Shown here: one piece after another, positions 20,987 to 32,459 of the stretch
Layout of the letters: every line of letters begins with the position of its first letter
Position numbering within the stretch: position 1 is the stretch's first letter
Origin: Paramarasmius palmivorus
Taxonomy: Eukaryota; Basidiomycota; Agaricomycetes; Agaricales; Marasmiaceae
Direction: 5' to 3'
Length of the DNA: 64,000 nucleotides
Assembly (NCBI GenBank): GCA_037176845.1
Contig: JAYKXP010000002.1
Span: forward strand, 620,001 to 684,000
The notes under the pieces: model-generated
Database searches by the model: none
Told to the model about the DNA's origin: nothing
Seen by the model: the letters and a program-made list of their open reading frames with translations, nothing else
Translations under genes and position numbers: made by a program

Positions 20987-23785
20987 ATGGCAGCCCTCCA
21001 TGCATCTCCGATATCTCAGCTTCTCACTTCCTTAGGACTTACTCGCGAGGACCTTCACAAACGCAGCGACGAGATGAGGCAGTTTTTAACCGCGGACGAC
21101 TTCAGTTCTTCACGCGTTTTTTCTCGTGACAGAGCCGACAGTTCGAGTTCCACAGGCAATTTACGTTCAGTTTCGAGATCTAATAGCACCATGCCACCGT
21201 CGGCGCGATCTATGTCCAGGGCAAGCTCGATATCCTTTAGGGAAGACGCGTCGCCGTCGCCCAGTCCCGTCAAGGCGGAGCCTGTCGAGGCCGGGCTACC
21301 CCCTCGCCAAATGGACACCATGGAGGCTGTACTGGAACGACAGAGGCAGGCAAGAAAAGAAAAGAGACAGAGGAAAGGAAAAGGACGAGACTTGGGAGTC
21401 AGAACATCACAGTCCTCACCCACTCCAGGCGGCGCGTCAGGACGTGGCAGAGACACCGAGCCCCTTCCCATAAAACACGAAGAACAGTCTAATGACGCGA
21501 ATGTCGAACGGATCTCCAATATGGCTGGATCTGAAGTGAGTCGACTTGAATTGCGTGGAGCCTGTCGATATTCACGAATCTGAAACAGCCTCCACCACTC
21601 ACTCCTTCCCAAGCTAAATACTATAGAGAACATACCGCAATCCAAGCAGCCACGGTACGTTCTTTATACTAAACTTGAAGTCAAGTGTACTGATAATTTT
21701 GTATCTAGCCGACTTCCAAGGTCGAATCGCCTGCTGTGAGGGCAGCTCAACCTTCCCAGACAGCCGTGAAATATTATCCTTATCATCAATACTTGGCACA
21801 ATCTCAACTACTTCCTCCCCTACAAAATCCACATGCTGGTGATTCTTCACTACCCGTTACACCTCAAAACAAGCGTATCCTTTCTCCTACTCGTTCAACT
21901 ACCAAATCACCTTTGCCGCCATCTTCACCTCCAATGGTTACTCCACAATCGTCACCCACACGTGTCGTAAACCTTGTTTCGTCCCCTGGGCCTATGGGTC
22001 CTGAGCCAGAAGAAGAGTCTTATAACAAGTTGCCATACAAGCTCCCCGTTGGACCATATTCTCCCAATAAACCCGACCTCTCTTACGCTGCCCTACTTGG
22101 GCAAGCTATCCTTTCTTCTTCTGAGCACCGTTTGACACTGCAGGAAATATACGACTGGATAACGATCGTTTACCCATTCTTCAAACGAGGAGAAACTACT
22201 TGGATGAATAGCATCAGGCACGTCCTGAGTACGACCGCATGCTTTCGCAAGGTCACACGCGACCGTGCGCTCGGTCGCACCCAGTGGGCCATCTGGGATG
22301 AAGACCTAGAGTGTTTCAAAAACGGTGGCTTTCGCAAACAGTTCTGCAGGGATATGAACGGAGGCAAGTCGCCTTCTGAAGTCATGCAGTCTAGCCGTGG
22401 TGGCAAACGAAGTAGGAAGGCAGACGATGGAGAAAGCAGCGCAGGTCCCAAGACCAAGCGGGCTAAGAAGGATAAGGGTCCTCAACGGACGATCCTACCA
22501 GCGGCTACACCACCGATATTTCCGACGACCGTCAAGCCTGCACCGCAGACACAGTCGTATTATGAAACGTGCGCTGCTCAATCGCAGAAACCTCCCAAGG
22601 ATCTTGTTCCACCAACCCGATCTAGCCAGCCACTAACTGTCAATCCATCTGTCACAACTTCTAGCATGGACCCTCAGGCTGATGGTGATGATGGCGTCCC
22701 GGGGTCATCTCCCGTGTCAGATTTACACCCACTACCTCCCTCATCCTCTTCAACCTGCTCAATGCCAGAGCTCACACCAAACTGTAGTTCGTCCAGTCCT
22801 CCACCGACTACCAGTGATATGGAATTGGAGGCGCCTATCAATATCCGCAATGGCTATGGTCGAGATCGTTCTCCTATTGGATCATCTATTGGTATATCAG
22901 GGATTGATTCAAGCAGTGACAATGATTCTGATAGCGACAATGATTCAACTAACGGGACCAAGCTTACTCCAGTGCAGTTCTGGGGTTCGTCGCCAAGGAG
23001 AAACGATCCCGCCAAGTCTACTGCCAGACCAAAGCTCGCGGCTCATGACCATTCCGATTTAGATCAAGATCAACCGCTTCTGAATGCTGTGAAGAGCAAA
23101 AATGCAAAACAGAAGAAGGCGAAGCTAGCCGTAAGCTTCAATGACTAACCGCACTTCCGTTTCAACTCAAAGCTTTGTTTACTTACAGGAACCATTTGCT
23201 ATTGCGGAAACTTCGACCGGTAAAACGTCTATGTCAACAAAGAATAAATCCCGGGCGGCCGGTTCAAAGGGCAAACCTTCGACGAGATTGAAGACACCTC
23301 CGCCAGCCGACCCTCTTTCTACGCCTCCCCGTAATACGAGTGCTATTAGACGGCTGCATCTCTCGCCGTTGCGCACTCCTCTTTCTCATAAAGGGCTTCA
23401 TATGAGCCCTTCAACCAGCCTCGCACACTACAAAACTCATCTGGATCCGCCTCCGGTCACTTCATTCAATGGGCCAGACGATGAAGACCTCTTCGCTGCC
23501 TTCCTTCACACACCTTTGCGTGGGCCGGTTACCCCAAAAAGGTTTGGGCTGGAAGAGTCCCCATATCGCCCTCCAATAGGGATGTCACCCTTCCGTACAC
23601 CCTCGCGTGTCGTTGATGATCATGACCCACGGTTGTTGCTGGATGAAGAGTTGAACCGTCTTGGAGCCGAACAAAGCAGTCCGTCCATTAGCGGATTCTT
23701 TGGCAAACGGAGAGACCTATTGTATGAAAGCCCGAATCCTTTGGAATCGAGCCCTGGGAAGTGGGGTCAATGGTCAAAATGGTAG
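20987..23785 (+). CDS. forkhead (winged-helix) transcription factor, divergent
   Basis: Four exons (20987-21535, 21589-21654, 21709-23130, 23189-23785) give 877 residues. The forkhead domain lies at about residues 325-405: KPDLSYAALLGQAILSSSEH, LTLQEIYDWITIVYPFFKR, TTWMNSIRHVLSTTACFRKV. The recognition helix keeps NSIRH, but the usual Asn after His (RHNLS) is Val here and the following LN is TT. Downstream are basic motifs (RGGKRSRKAD, KTKRAKKDK) that could be nuclear signals. The N-terminal and C-terminal parts are Ser/Pro-rich with SP/TP sites (LSPLRTPL, MSPFRTPSR), suggesting CDK phosphorylation like cell-cycle forkheads (Hcm1, Fkh, Sep1). The start at 20987 (MAALHASPISQLL) is preferred over a frame-open ATG 30 nt upstream. 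Confidence 0.88.
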
Positions 23786-24211
23786 TCAGTGGAAACAGTG
23801 GTAATGATGATTTATTCGCGGTGTCAATACTCATCACACCGCAACCTTTTTGCTTTTGGATTGGCAGATCAGTATGTCATGAACGGTCCTGGACTATCAT
23901 CAATCAAGTATGTATCATTCCTCCACTTTACTCTGAACACGTTTTATCTTTATGTATTTTGCTTTCCTTCCCTCCACTGTGTTGAGGTCCCGCCTGATGT
24001 TGTGTTATCACTTTTTATCCTCTTTTCGTCATCAATGCTTTGGGCATTTGTACTTATAGGATATCTAATCGCTGTAACTCTTGATTCGTAGGTATAGACT
24101 GTAGTTAGCACGAATATGAATGAAGTCGAATGATTGTGATATCTGATCGCGACGATCAACCCCTGAAAATTTTTTCGGAGGCGAGGTTCGCGTCGTTTCC
24201 TTACCTTCATC
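23786..24211. other. intergenic between forkhead gene and ADE16/17
   Basis: 426 bp hold the forkhead 3' UTR and the promoter of the purine gene. The region is T-rich, with several short open frames on both strands that match no family. No gene is supported. Confidence 0.5.
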
Positions 24212-26336
24212 ATGTCAAAACCCATCGGTGAGACTCAGAGGCCTTTCATGGAAGATTTCCATTCTGATGACCTTTTCATAGCATTACTGTCTGTCTACGA
24301 CAAGACAAATCTCCTTGATCTCGCTAAAGGACTCGATGAAGCGGGAGTTCGTCTACTTGGGTCTGGAGGAACTGCTAAAAAGATTCGAGAGGCAGGAATT
24401 CCCATCGAGTGCGTCATTTATCATATAATTCACGCTTCTAGGCTGATCAGCACTTCTCAGTGATGTCTCCGATATCACTAAAGCTCCGGAAATGCTGGGA
24501 GGCCGAGTGAAAACACTGCACCCTGCGGTTCATGGAGGTATCCTGTCCAGAAACATCCCGTCGGACCAACAGGACCTCCAGGCTCAAGGAATCTCACCCA
24601 TCTCTATTGTCGTATGCAATCTCTACCCTTTCGAGGCAACTATTTCCAAACCAAACTGCACACTCCCCGATGCAGTAGAAGAGATTGACATTGGGGGTGT
24701 CACTCTCCTGCGCGCTGCCGCTAAAAACCACGAGCGCGTCTCCGTGATCTCCGATCCGGCCGATTACGCCCAATTCCTGGAGGCATGGAAGAAGAGCGGA
24801 AATGGGGATGTAGGTCAAGCCTTGAGGAGTAAACTGGCTTTGAAAGCATTCGAGATGACTGCTAAATATGATGAGGCCATTAGTGGTTATTTCCGTGAAC
24901 AATACGCATCCGGAGATCTTCCTGCGGACAGGCTGGCTGGTCCCATCCAGAGGGTTCCGCTGAGGTATGGAGCAAACCCCCATCAAAAGCCGGCCCAAGC
25001 ATTTGTTACAGAGGGTGAATTGCCGTTCAAAGGTGCGTCATCGGATTCTTTCACCTTTCAACTCTCGGATTGACATCGCCGATAGCCCTTTGTGGTTCTC
25101 CCGGGTACATCAATCTATTGGATGCCTTGAATTCGTATGCCCTTGTGAAAGAACTCCGAGAAGCTCTTGGTTTGCCCGCAGCCGCTTCGTTCAAGCATGT
25201 ATCACCCGCCGGTGCTGCCGTTGGAATTGAACTCGATGAAACGGAAAAGAAGGTCTACGGTGTTGATGATCTCAAAGAACCCCTCACGCCACTCGCATGC
25301 GCCTATGCACGCGCTAGAGGTAAGTAAAATAATTGAATGACGCCCGTGTTCCCATGCTCATCTGTACTCCTAGGTGCGGACCGAATGTCTTCATTTGGTG
25401 ACTTCATTGCACTGTCAGATCCATGCGATCTTGCGACCGCTCGCATTATTTCACGAGAAGTTTCCGATGGAATTATCGCTCCAGGGTATTCGCCCGAAGC
25501 GTTGGATGTCTTGTCAAAAAAGAAGGGTGGCAAGTACTGTGTCCTTCAAGTATGCCTCTCATTTCCGCACCCTTGTCCCTGTCTGATTGTATCTCTGATC
25601 AAGATTGATCCTGCATATGAGCCTCCCGAGATTGAAACCAAGCAAGTCTATGGAATTCACCTGCAGCAACGCCGGAACAATGCAAAGATCGATGCGAAAC
25701 TGTTCGAGAACATCGTTTCGAAACAGAAAGAAGTGAGTGACATCTAATGTGCTCATTAATCCCCACTAAAGTCCAGGATACTAGCTCCCATCTTCCGCAT
25801 TAACCGACCTCATCATTGCTACCCTTGCCCTGAAATACACGCAATCCAACAGTGTCGCATATGCTCTCCATGGTGCCATCATCGGTCTTGGTGCCGGACA
25901 ACAATCACGTATTCACTGCACACGACTCGCTGGAAGTAAGGCCGATATCTGGTGGTTGCGACACCACCCTCGTGTTCTTGCTCTCCCATTCAAGAAGGGC
26001 GTCAAGCGTGCAGAAAAGGCCAATGCTATCGACCTTTTCGTCGGTGGTGAGCCACTAGAAGGTGGTGAAAAGGAGCAGTGGGAGAGCTTGTTTGAAGAAA
26101 AGGTTGAGCCATTGAGCGAGGCCGAACGAAAAGAATGGGCTGCTAAGTTGGAGAACGTAGCATGCTCCAGCGATGCATTCTTCCCATTCCCGGACAATGT
26201 CCACCGTGCTCGGAAGAGCGGGGTCAAGTACCTTGCCGCCCCCAGTGGTAGCGTAATGGACGAAGAATGCATAAAGGCGGCGGATGAACACGGGATTGTC
26301 TTTGCGCACACGTCCTTGCGGCTCTTCCACCACTAA
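24212..26336 (+). CDS. ADE17: bifunctional AICAR transformylase / IMP cyclohydrolase (ATIC, PurH)
   Basis: Six exons (24212-24408, 24461-25032, 25086-25319, 25374-25549, 25604-25732, 25785-26336) give 619 residues, close to the family norm. The N-terminal IMP cyclohydrolase domain shows [45 protein letters not shown] and NLYPFEATI. The C-terminal AICAR formyltransferase domain shows [34 protein letters not shown] and [16 protein letters not shown]. It catalyses the last two steps of purine synthesis, from AICAR with 10-formyl-THF to IMP, in the cytosol. The catalytic Lys-His of the transformylase (SFKHVSPAG) is present. At the 24408/24461 junction the model gives IDDVSDI. Confidence 0.95.
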
Positions 26337-26554
26337 ACAGAATCGATCCCAGAAGGCATAAGATTGGGTAGTCTCTCATTATTGTATAAATATCGGGTTT
26401 AGTTCAAAAAGAAAGATCTAGGGTGTTGTAAAGGTGCCTATAGCCTAGTGAAATAGCTGATAGTAGCACTCAGAGAATGAATCGAATCGAAGTTTGAAGT
26501 AAAGCCCGAGCGAATCGGAAAAACTCCTATTCCCTTCTTTCTTTTCACACCATC

Positions 26555-27626
26555 ATGCCTTTGAATATCTCGTTTGACCTCGAGGAAGACAAGGCACTCA
26601 ACAAGGGACATGTCCACCGTGCTCTCAGCCTTTTACACTATCCTTCTGTGACCGCTCGCTTTGACAGTCGCTACCCACCCCCGGGAGATGCTGGGGGCAT
26701 CAAGGCAACGGCTGTTCTCAACGACACCGAAAATTCGACTGTGTATCTCGCGCATTTTACTGGCAAATTTGATTGCGGAGAGATTGTCCTCAAAGTTGGA
26801 GAATCATTAGATGACATAGGTACCGAGGCGGCTTGCTACGAAGACATGGCCCATCTGCAAGGTTCAAGCATCCCAAGATTCTATGGGGTTTTTCGAGTGG
26901 AAACGAAATCTGGTGGTTACTTGCCTGGTCTCGTTTTGGAACGCTTCGGTGAATCCCTCCAGCAGTTCTTTGATACTTTGGAGCGGGGTGTCAGGTTCGC
27001 TATCAATTCTGTTGTGTGGTGTTCTCTTCACTCATATTTGAATATAGGGCTCGCATTCTAGATCACCTAGTCAAGATCCACAAGGCAGGATTCATACTCA
27101 ATGATCTAGAAGAAAGAAATGTCCTTTACGATGGAAGTGACATTCGGCTCATCGATTTCAAGCATGCACTACCCCACGAACCCGAATGCCACACGACCTA
27201 TGATTTTTTGAATGCACCCGAAAGGTTAACCGACCACGAGCGGGACACGATGATGTGCTACGATATGTATTCTGCAGCTTGTGAAATGGATTTCTGGGAG
27301 TCTTGTACGTTTCGCTGCATTCTCTCAATTCAACGGTGATCGTAGCCGAGGTGGTTATACACGGGATCAACTACGTCGACGACGAAACCCTACCAAGTGA
27401 TCAAGCAGTCATCGATGCCCTCAAACCTCACCGTCTCTGCGAAACTTATCCTCTACACTTGTACACTCTTCTCCCGGTGTTTTACCGGATTGTGCATAAG
27501 GAAATGGAAGCAGGAAAGTCAGTGAAAGATGTTCAAGACGATATGGATGCTCTAATGGATCAAGCGGAGAGGGAATGCGCTGCTGAGTACGTCTTCAATT
27601 GTCCGCAAGATTTGCGTACTGATTGA
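26555..27626 (+). CDS. small protein-kinase-like protein (fungal kinase-like fold)
   Basis: Three exons (26555-26994, 27048-27304, 27346-27626) give 325 residues. A kinase-like core is visible: VLKVGE (candidate ATP-binding Lys), VLERFGESL (hinge), then ILNDLEERNVLYD as catalytic loop and IRLIDFKHA as the metal-binding motif. HRD is LND, keeping the Asp, and DFG is DFK. The Asn of the loop is also kept, so catalysis is possible. The C-lobe is short and ends in an acidic helix (KDVQDDMDALMDQAERE). Agaric genomes contain many small kinase-like proteins of this type, mostly uncharacterised. The substrate is unknown. Confidence 0.7.
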
Positions 27627-27835
27627 GGCTGCCTACTGTGTAGATTATCTGCAGCTTAGTAGGATCTTTTTCTGCACTGGATTCGAACTGTAACATGAAT
27701 ATCGCATATAGGACTTGACGCTTGTACAATACGAAACATGTATCCAAATTTCAGCTGTAATCCCAGACAGAATCAAACTATCCATTGGCGATTTCTAGTC
27801 AAAAGTCCATTAAATAAGCATCAAAGTACACTAAT

Positions 27836-29025
27836 CTACTGTGTTTTCAGATCTAGCCTCCTTCCGGAAAGACGTTTGCCCTTGTGCATCTTTTGAGGGA
27901 TGATACGACCACTCCAGACAGCTCGCTGCCACTGTAATATGATCGGCACGAAGTCCAGAAGGCTAAAATCAGGCCAGTAAGCGTCCACAAAGTGAATTTG
28001 CGTGTGCTCGTTACACTAGAGGAACAGTTGAGATGATGTCCAGTAATGGAAGACGCGACGCGACTTACTTGCCAAAGCATGTAATCACTGAGCCTCGTCA
28101 CACCGCTGGTACGAATGAGAATGTCTACTCGTGGAGGGCTACCGCGTTCGGTCGTCATGAGACGAGATGTGATTTTTTCGGGGGTGATGGTTATTGGGCT
28201 TTGGAATTTTCCACGTCAGACAGGGAGGCAGGTAGATTGAGAAAACACGTACCTTCCGCTTGCATGATCATCTACTGCGTCGCGTACACACGACTCGACA
28301 GCTGCTGTAATTTCATCTCGAGACGCATATGGCATGCAGAGGTTCAGAATAGAGCTACAGAAAGATTCAGCTCACGTCGAACAAAAATTACACCCGATTT
28401 ACCCATTATTCTTCCTGGTTAGATCTTCAGCTCTTTGAACGGCTTCCTGTACATGAGGCGGGAAAAGTTCGGTGCGACCAATGACGTTCAAACGGACATT
28501 GTACTGGCTGAGAAGGTCCCTGTGCACTTCTTTGGTTAGCCTTGCCGGTGTTCTGAGATTTGGTACAAGACGCACCCATATTGACATAGCTCATCCAATT
28601 TGTTCACCGCAAGCGCCATCAAGGCATCAACCTCTCCCTTTGACCTCTTGAAATTGTCTATAGCAAACGCGTAAACCGATACACAACGTATGTTCAACCG
28701 GAGGCAAATTTCCAGGACCTTGAAGACGTAGTGTGAGCGGTATAGATAGTGGTCATAAGGGCTTGAGACTCACCCTTCTAAGAGACTCATAGCCCTCTCC
28801 GTGTCCCTGCTTCACCTCTTTTCCAAGTCTCCGAGCATATCGTCGATTTCCATCCATGACAAAAGCGACATGCTGTGGTACCGGCCCAGCAGCGAGAACT
28901 TTTAAGAACAAGCGTCTTGGGTAGTCCTTCACTGAATTGAGATGAAGTATAGAAAGAAGAATAAGGAATGGAGTGAGGATGAAAACAAGGAGCGAGTACA
29001 GCGTTAGCAAGACTTCGCGCAGCAT
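27836..29025 (-). CDS. RER2: cis-prenyltransferase, dehydrodolichyl diphosphate synthase
   Basis: Six exons (28774-29025, 28576-28718, 28403-28519, 28253-28354, 28069-28198, 27836-28015) give 307 residues. An N-terminal hydrophobic segment ([19 protein letters not shown]) suggests ER membrane association. Conserved UPP-synthase regions are [18 protein letters not shown] with the diphosphate-binding Asp, [28 protein letters not shown], and [20 protein letters not shown] followed by [10 protein letters not shown]. Rer2-type enzymes extend farnesyl diphosphate with cis-isoprene units to make the dolichol used for N-glycosylation and GPI anchors, usually with an Nus1 partner. No partner gene is in the window. 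Confidence 0.92.
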
Positions 29026-29188
29026 GATAGCATTTTGAAAGAAGATTGTCGCTAAACGTGGCAGAATCCAGCTCAGGGCGCTAAATAGGCGCCTAATGTC
29101 GCAGTGTCACATCCTTCGTTCCGGGGAGCATATATATACGATACAGAAGTACTGAGCACGGCGCATAATTTACACTCAATGCAGATCG

Positions 29189-30924
29189 CTAATACGAATC
29201 ATCTCCGCCACCCATGTACCCTCTCCTGTCCCAATAAATCTGTAACTTTGGGACTTCCTCCCGGTCTCGTCCAAGTCTCTGTTGTGTCAATGCAGCAGCT
29301 CTCAAAAAGAGTGTTCCGTCCAGCTCTTCGATGCCCTTGATGCCACTTTGTTCAGCGTCTGCCTTTAAGCTGAAGCTGGCCTTCTCCCTTGCCCCATAAA
29401 GGTTGGCGTAATGAGCCAAAGCTCTCTGACATTTCGGCACATGATCATCTGGGTTCACAATGGCCTCTCTAAGAATCCACGTCCACGGGTTGGGATTCTC
29501 TGGCCGAGGCAAAGTATGCCTATGAGCTCTTTTCTTGACCTCCTCTTCTTCCGGTGGTCGTGGGTGCCCCAATTCTTCATCACCGAATAACGGGCGTAAA
29601 TCCAGTCGTGGTTTGCCGATGGAGACGTACCACGATAGGCATGCTCCGAAAAACCCTTTCAAAAGGCGTACTTGGTTGATCGGGGAAAGGTATGTGACGA
29701 GTGAGGGTGCAAAGATCCCGGAAGTAACAAAATGGCATGAGAGGAAATCTGCGTTGAATTGACCTTCTTCGGCGCCTTTGTACCCTGGGACAGCGTACAT
29801 CAAGGTAAGGGCAAAGTGGAGCTCCTCGATCTTTGATTGGATTTCTTCCTTGCTCGGTTGTGAGGGAGAAAAGGACCATTTATTGACGTGTTCGGCAATT
29901 TTAGCGCCACAAGTGCGCTGTACGTCTGCGTACATGGTTTCGAGACCCATTGATTGAGGTTGTATGGAGGTATCGGTGATGATGAGATTGAGAATGTCGA
30001 GAGCCGTTACATTTTCCTTTGTTTCGGCGGAGGCCGTAGATCCTCCCAGGGAAAGAACAGAGGAAAGCTTGGCAGAAAGTGATGAAGTATTCTGGGCCTC
30101 GTCCCATAAGGTAGCAGGAATGACATCTGTACTATCCGGTTCTGATACTGCTGCTTCTGCGAGACCTATGACCATACCACTGTGAATCAACAGGAACATG
30201 GAAATGCCGAATGGACAGACCTTCGACAACCATGCCAGGTAAACCAAACTCGGCACCGTATCCAACGTGAATGTGGGCGTGCATGATGCCTGCCTGGAGG
30301 CGAGAAAGCATCTCGGGTGTTTTACCCTGGTCGATGGGAATTAGCAGATGTACAGGGCACAGGAAGATTGGATTGCACCTCTTTATTCTTGCTTCCAAAG
30401 TTGGCTTCGTGTGAGAGCACATACTGTTCTACTGCACGAGCAGATCCGATTTCCTTTACGACGGATGTGAAGAAGGCAATGTAAGAGGAATAGTGCCTGC
30501 CGGTTGTATGAGTACACTCGCACGGTCTCTGTTGCCGAACACACCTTCTATCACCAAGTGAATCTTTCCAATTCTCTTTCGTGATTACGCCTGGACTCTC
30601 CCCTTTAGGCTGCTGTAGATGCTCATTCTTGTCGTAGCCCATTCGAACGACATCTTGATGGGCACCAAGTGCCCAAACGGCAAGCGTGTGGTGGGAGATA
30701 TGGCTGTTGGGAGTTCATCGGCCATTGTACAGTATCAGGAAGCAGATCACTACTCACTTGTGCCTCCCGAGTTCATCATAGAAACAGTGCCATTGTTCGT
30801 GGTTCTTCCTCAATACCTCTCTGAGCGTCTTGGTGGACTCTGGGGACGTTCCAGGTAACCGAACCGGTGAGAATTGGGATGGTGGAAGCGCCGGGTTTGG
30901 CCAGAGGTCGAAATCTTGGGTCAT
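29189..30924 (-). CDS. questin oxidase-like protein (DUF4243 family)
   Basis: Five exons (30758-30924, 30545-30703, 30379-30496, 30221-30326, 29189-30165) give 508 residues. Family marks are the His-rich start HNHISHHTLAVWALGA, GKTPEMLSRLQAGIMHAHIH and the strongly conserved GYGAEFGLPGMVVEGLAEAA, which spans a splice junction. The family is named for questin oxidase, which opens an anthraquinone ring in Aspergillus (GedK, AflY-like). Many basidiomycete members are not in polyketide clusters. Here the neighbours are RER2 and a DUF6987 gene, so a role in secondary metabolism has no support from context. Confidence 0.82.
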
Positions 30925-31122
30925 ATTGTCCCTGTCTTTCAGAGGGGTCTTATCCGAGGTCCTTTATATTGGTGTCTGGCCTTGACCGTGTGAGATATAA
31001 TCCAAATCATGTTCGCCAATTGAAGAAGTTTTTGGGCACGTTATGTTCCGAAGGCTGAAGGCGGGGGCCGTTGTCAATATGTGGTAAAAACAGAGTAGCC
31101 CAGAGAGAGGTCATGAGCCTTG

Positions 31123-31399
31123 TCATGAGAACCTTGAACGGTTAGCGTAAGCTGCGGGCGCCCCGCACGGGTGATCAGTCTGCAACCCGTATGTGAGGAT
31201 GTCGATGAAGTCTTGTTGCTTGAAGAGGAAAGCTTGTTCAAGTTCAAACGTTCCTAGCCTGTAGTGGTCATCGACAAAGAAGAGCGTTACAGGTTTCTCA
31301 CGGCACTCACGTCCTAACAGATAGCCGAGCAAATTCCGAATGTTCGTTTCCGAAGTGGTATGGTCTCGCCTCAACGACGACTTCGTGTTCCAATGCCAT
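31123..31399 (-). CDS. possible small two-exon gene, 74 residues, unknown
   Basis: Exons 31311-31399 and 31123-31258, joined by a 52-nt intron with good signals (GTGAGT, CTACAG), give an open 74-residue frame beginning MALEHEVVVEARPYHFGNE and ending ANRSRFS. I do not recognise it. The start could lie further upstream, since an AG precedes GTAATGG. It may instead be the end of a decayed gene, or chance. It lies between the questin-oxidase-like and DUF6987 genes, on the same strand as both. Confidence 0.3.
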
Positions 31400-31476
31400 T
31401 ACCTATGATGAGCCCGTACGATACAGATAATCACTAATAATACATCCATTACAGAATCGTTCGTCACAACGCCGTA

Positions 31477-32459
31477 TTAATATCCCATGAGCTTATTCAA
31501 GCCGAGTCCAGAGTATAGTTTGTCCAATCCCTACACCTGGTTGTGAGTAACGTGTAATCAGAAAAGACAAGACACTTACCAGAGCCGTGTAGATTCCTTT
31601 GAGCAGACTGTCCAAGCCAAGTCCACTAAGGATCTTGCCAACCAAATTCAACACACCCCCGAGAAGGAGACATACTCCCGAAATGATCTGGGTAAGGGGT
31701 GCTATACCCAAGTCAGGTGCAATTGTTTACAGAGCATGAGATACTTGTCATACCTCCAAGTGCGTCAAGCAAAGGTCCTAGGTCCTTCTTTGCTTTCGGG
31801 TATGCATCGAGCTTGTTTTTGGCCCATTCAATCGTACCGCCAACTTCCTCCGCCATCTGCAGAGCCACGTAAGATAAGAAACGGAGTAAAGGTGATCAAG
31901 GACACTCACGACTTTGAGGGCCGCCGCAAGTCGTTGTTCCTCAGGCGTTGCCGTGTGAGTTTGTTGATGGTTCTGGGCTTTTCTGGAGAGACGATTGTCC
32001 GGGTCGGCACCCTTGATAGTACCTTGCGTCTCGTTGAGGATCTTCTCGGCTTGGATAAGAAGGGGTTTGACTTGTTCCACGAGCTCACGCTCGTCACGGT
32101 CATCTTCCTTTTTGGAATCCATGGTTTCAATGTGCTGATGGAAGATATAAGTGGATTGGCGAGGACGACGATAGTTAGTAGCCTACCTTGCGAATCATTC
32201 TACAAAGAGGAAGGACGCGGGAGTTTGCGTCTTCAATAAGGCCAGAAAGGCGTTCTGCAAGCTCTGCATCCTTCTTCTTTTGTTCGTCTGAACGAGGATC
32301 ACCAGCTTGGCTTCCTTTGCCTAACGAAGAAAGGCCGTCATCCATCTGTTGCTGAGTCCTAGGGATAGGAGGGGGAGAGTTGGAAGGGGAGACATCAGCA
32401 GTCTGAAACTGGGTCCTGTCGTCTCCAAGCTGGATATCTTGTTGTTGTCTGCTAGTCAT
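31477..32459 (-). CDS. DUF6987 domain protein (fungal, stress/LEA-like)
   Basis: Five exons (32187-32459, 31910-32134, 31754-31856, 31580-31701, 31477-31530) give 258 residues. The N-terminal third is Gln/Ser/Pro-rich and disordered. The domain follows: ELVEQVKPLLIQAEKILNET, GTIKGADPDNRLSRKA, TPEEQRLAAALKV, GTIEWAKNKLDAYPKAKKDL, GPLLDALG, then a glycine- and leucine-rich C-terminus (GGVLNLVGKILSGLGLDSLL) that may insert in or lie on membranes. Related fungal proteins carry the same domain and are mostly uncharacterised. Function unknown. Confidence 0.8.
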
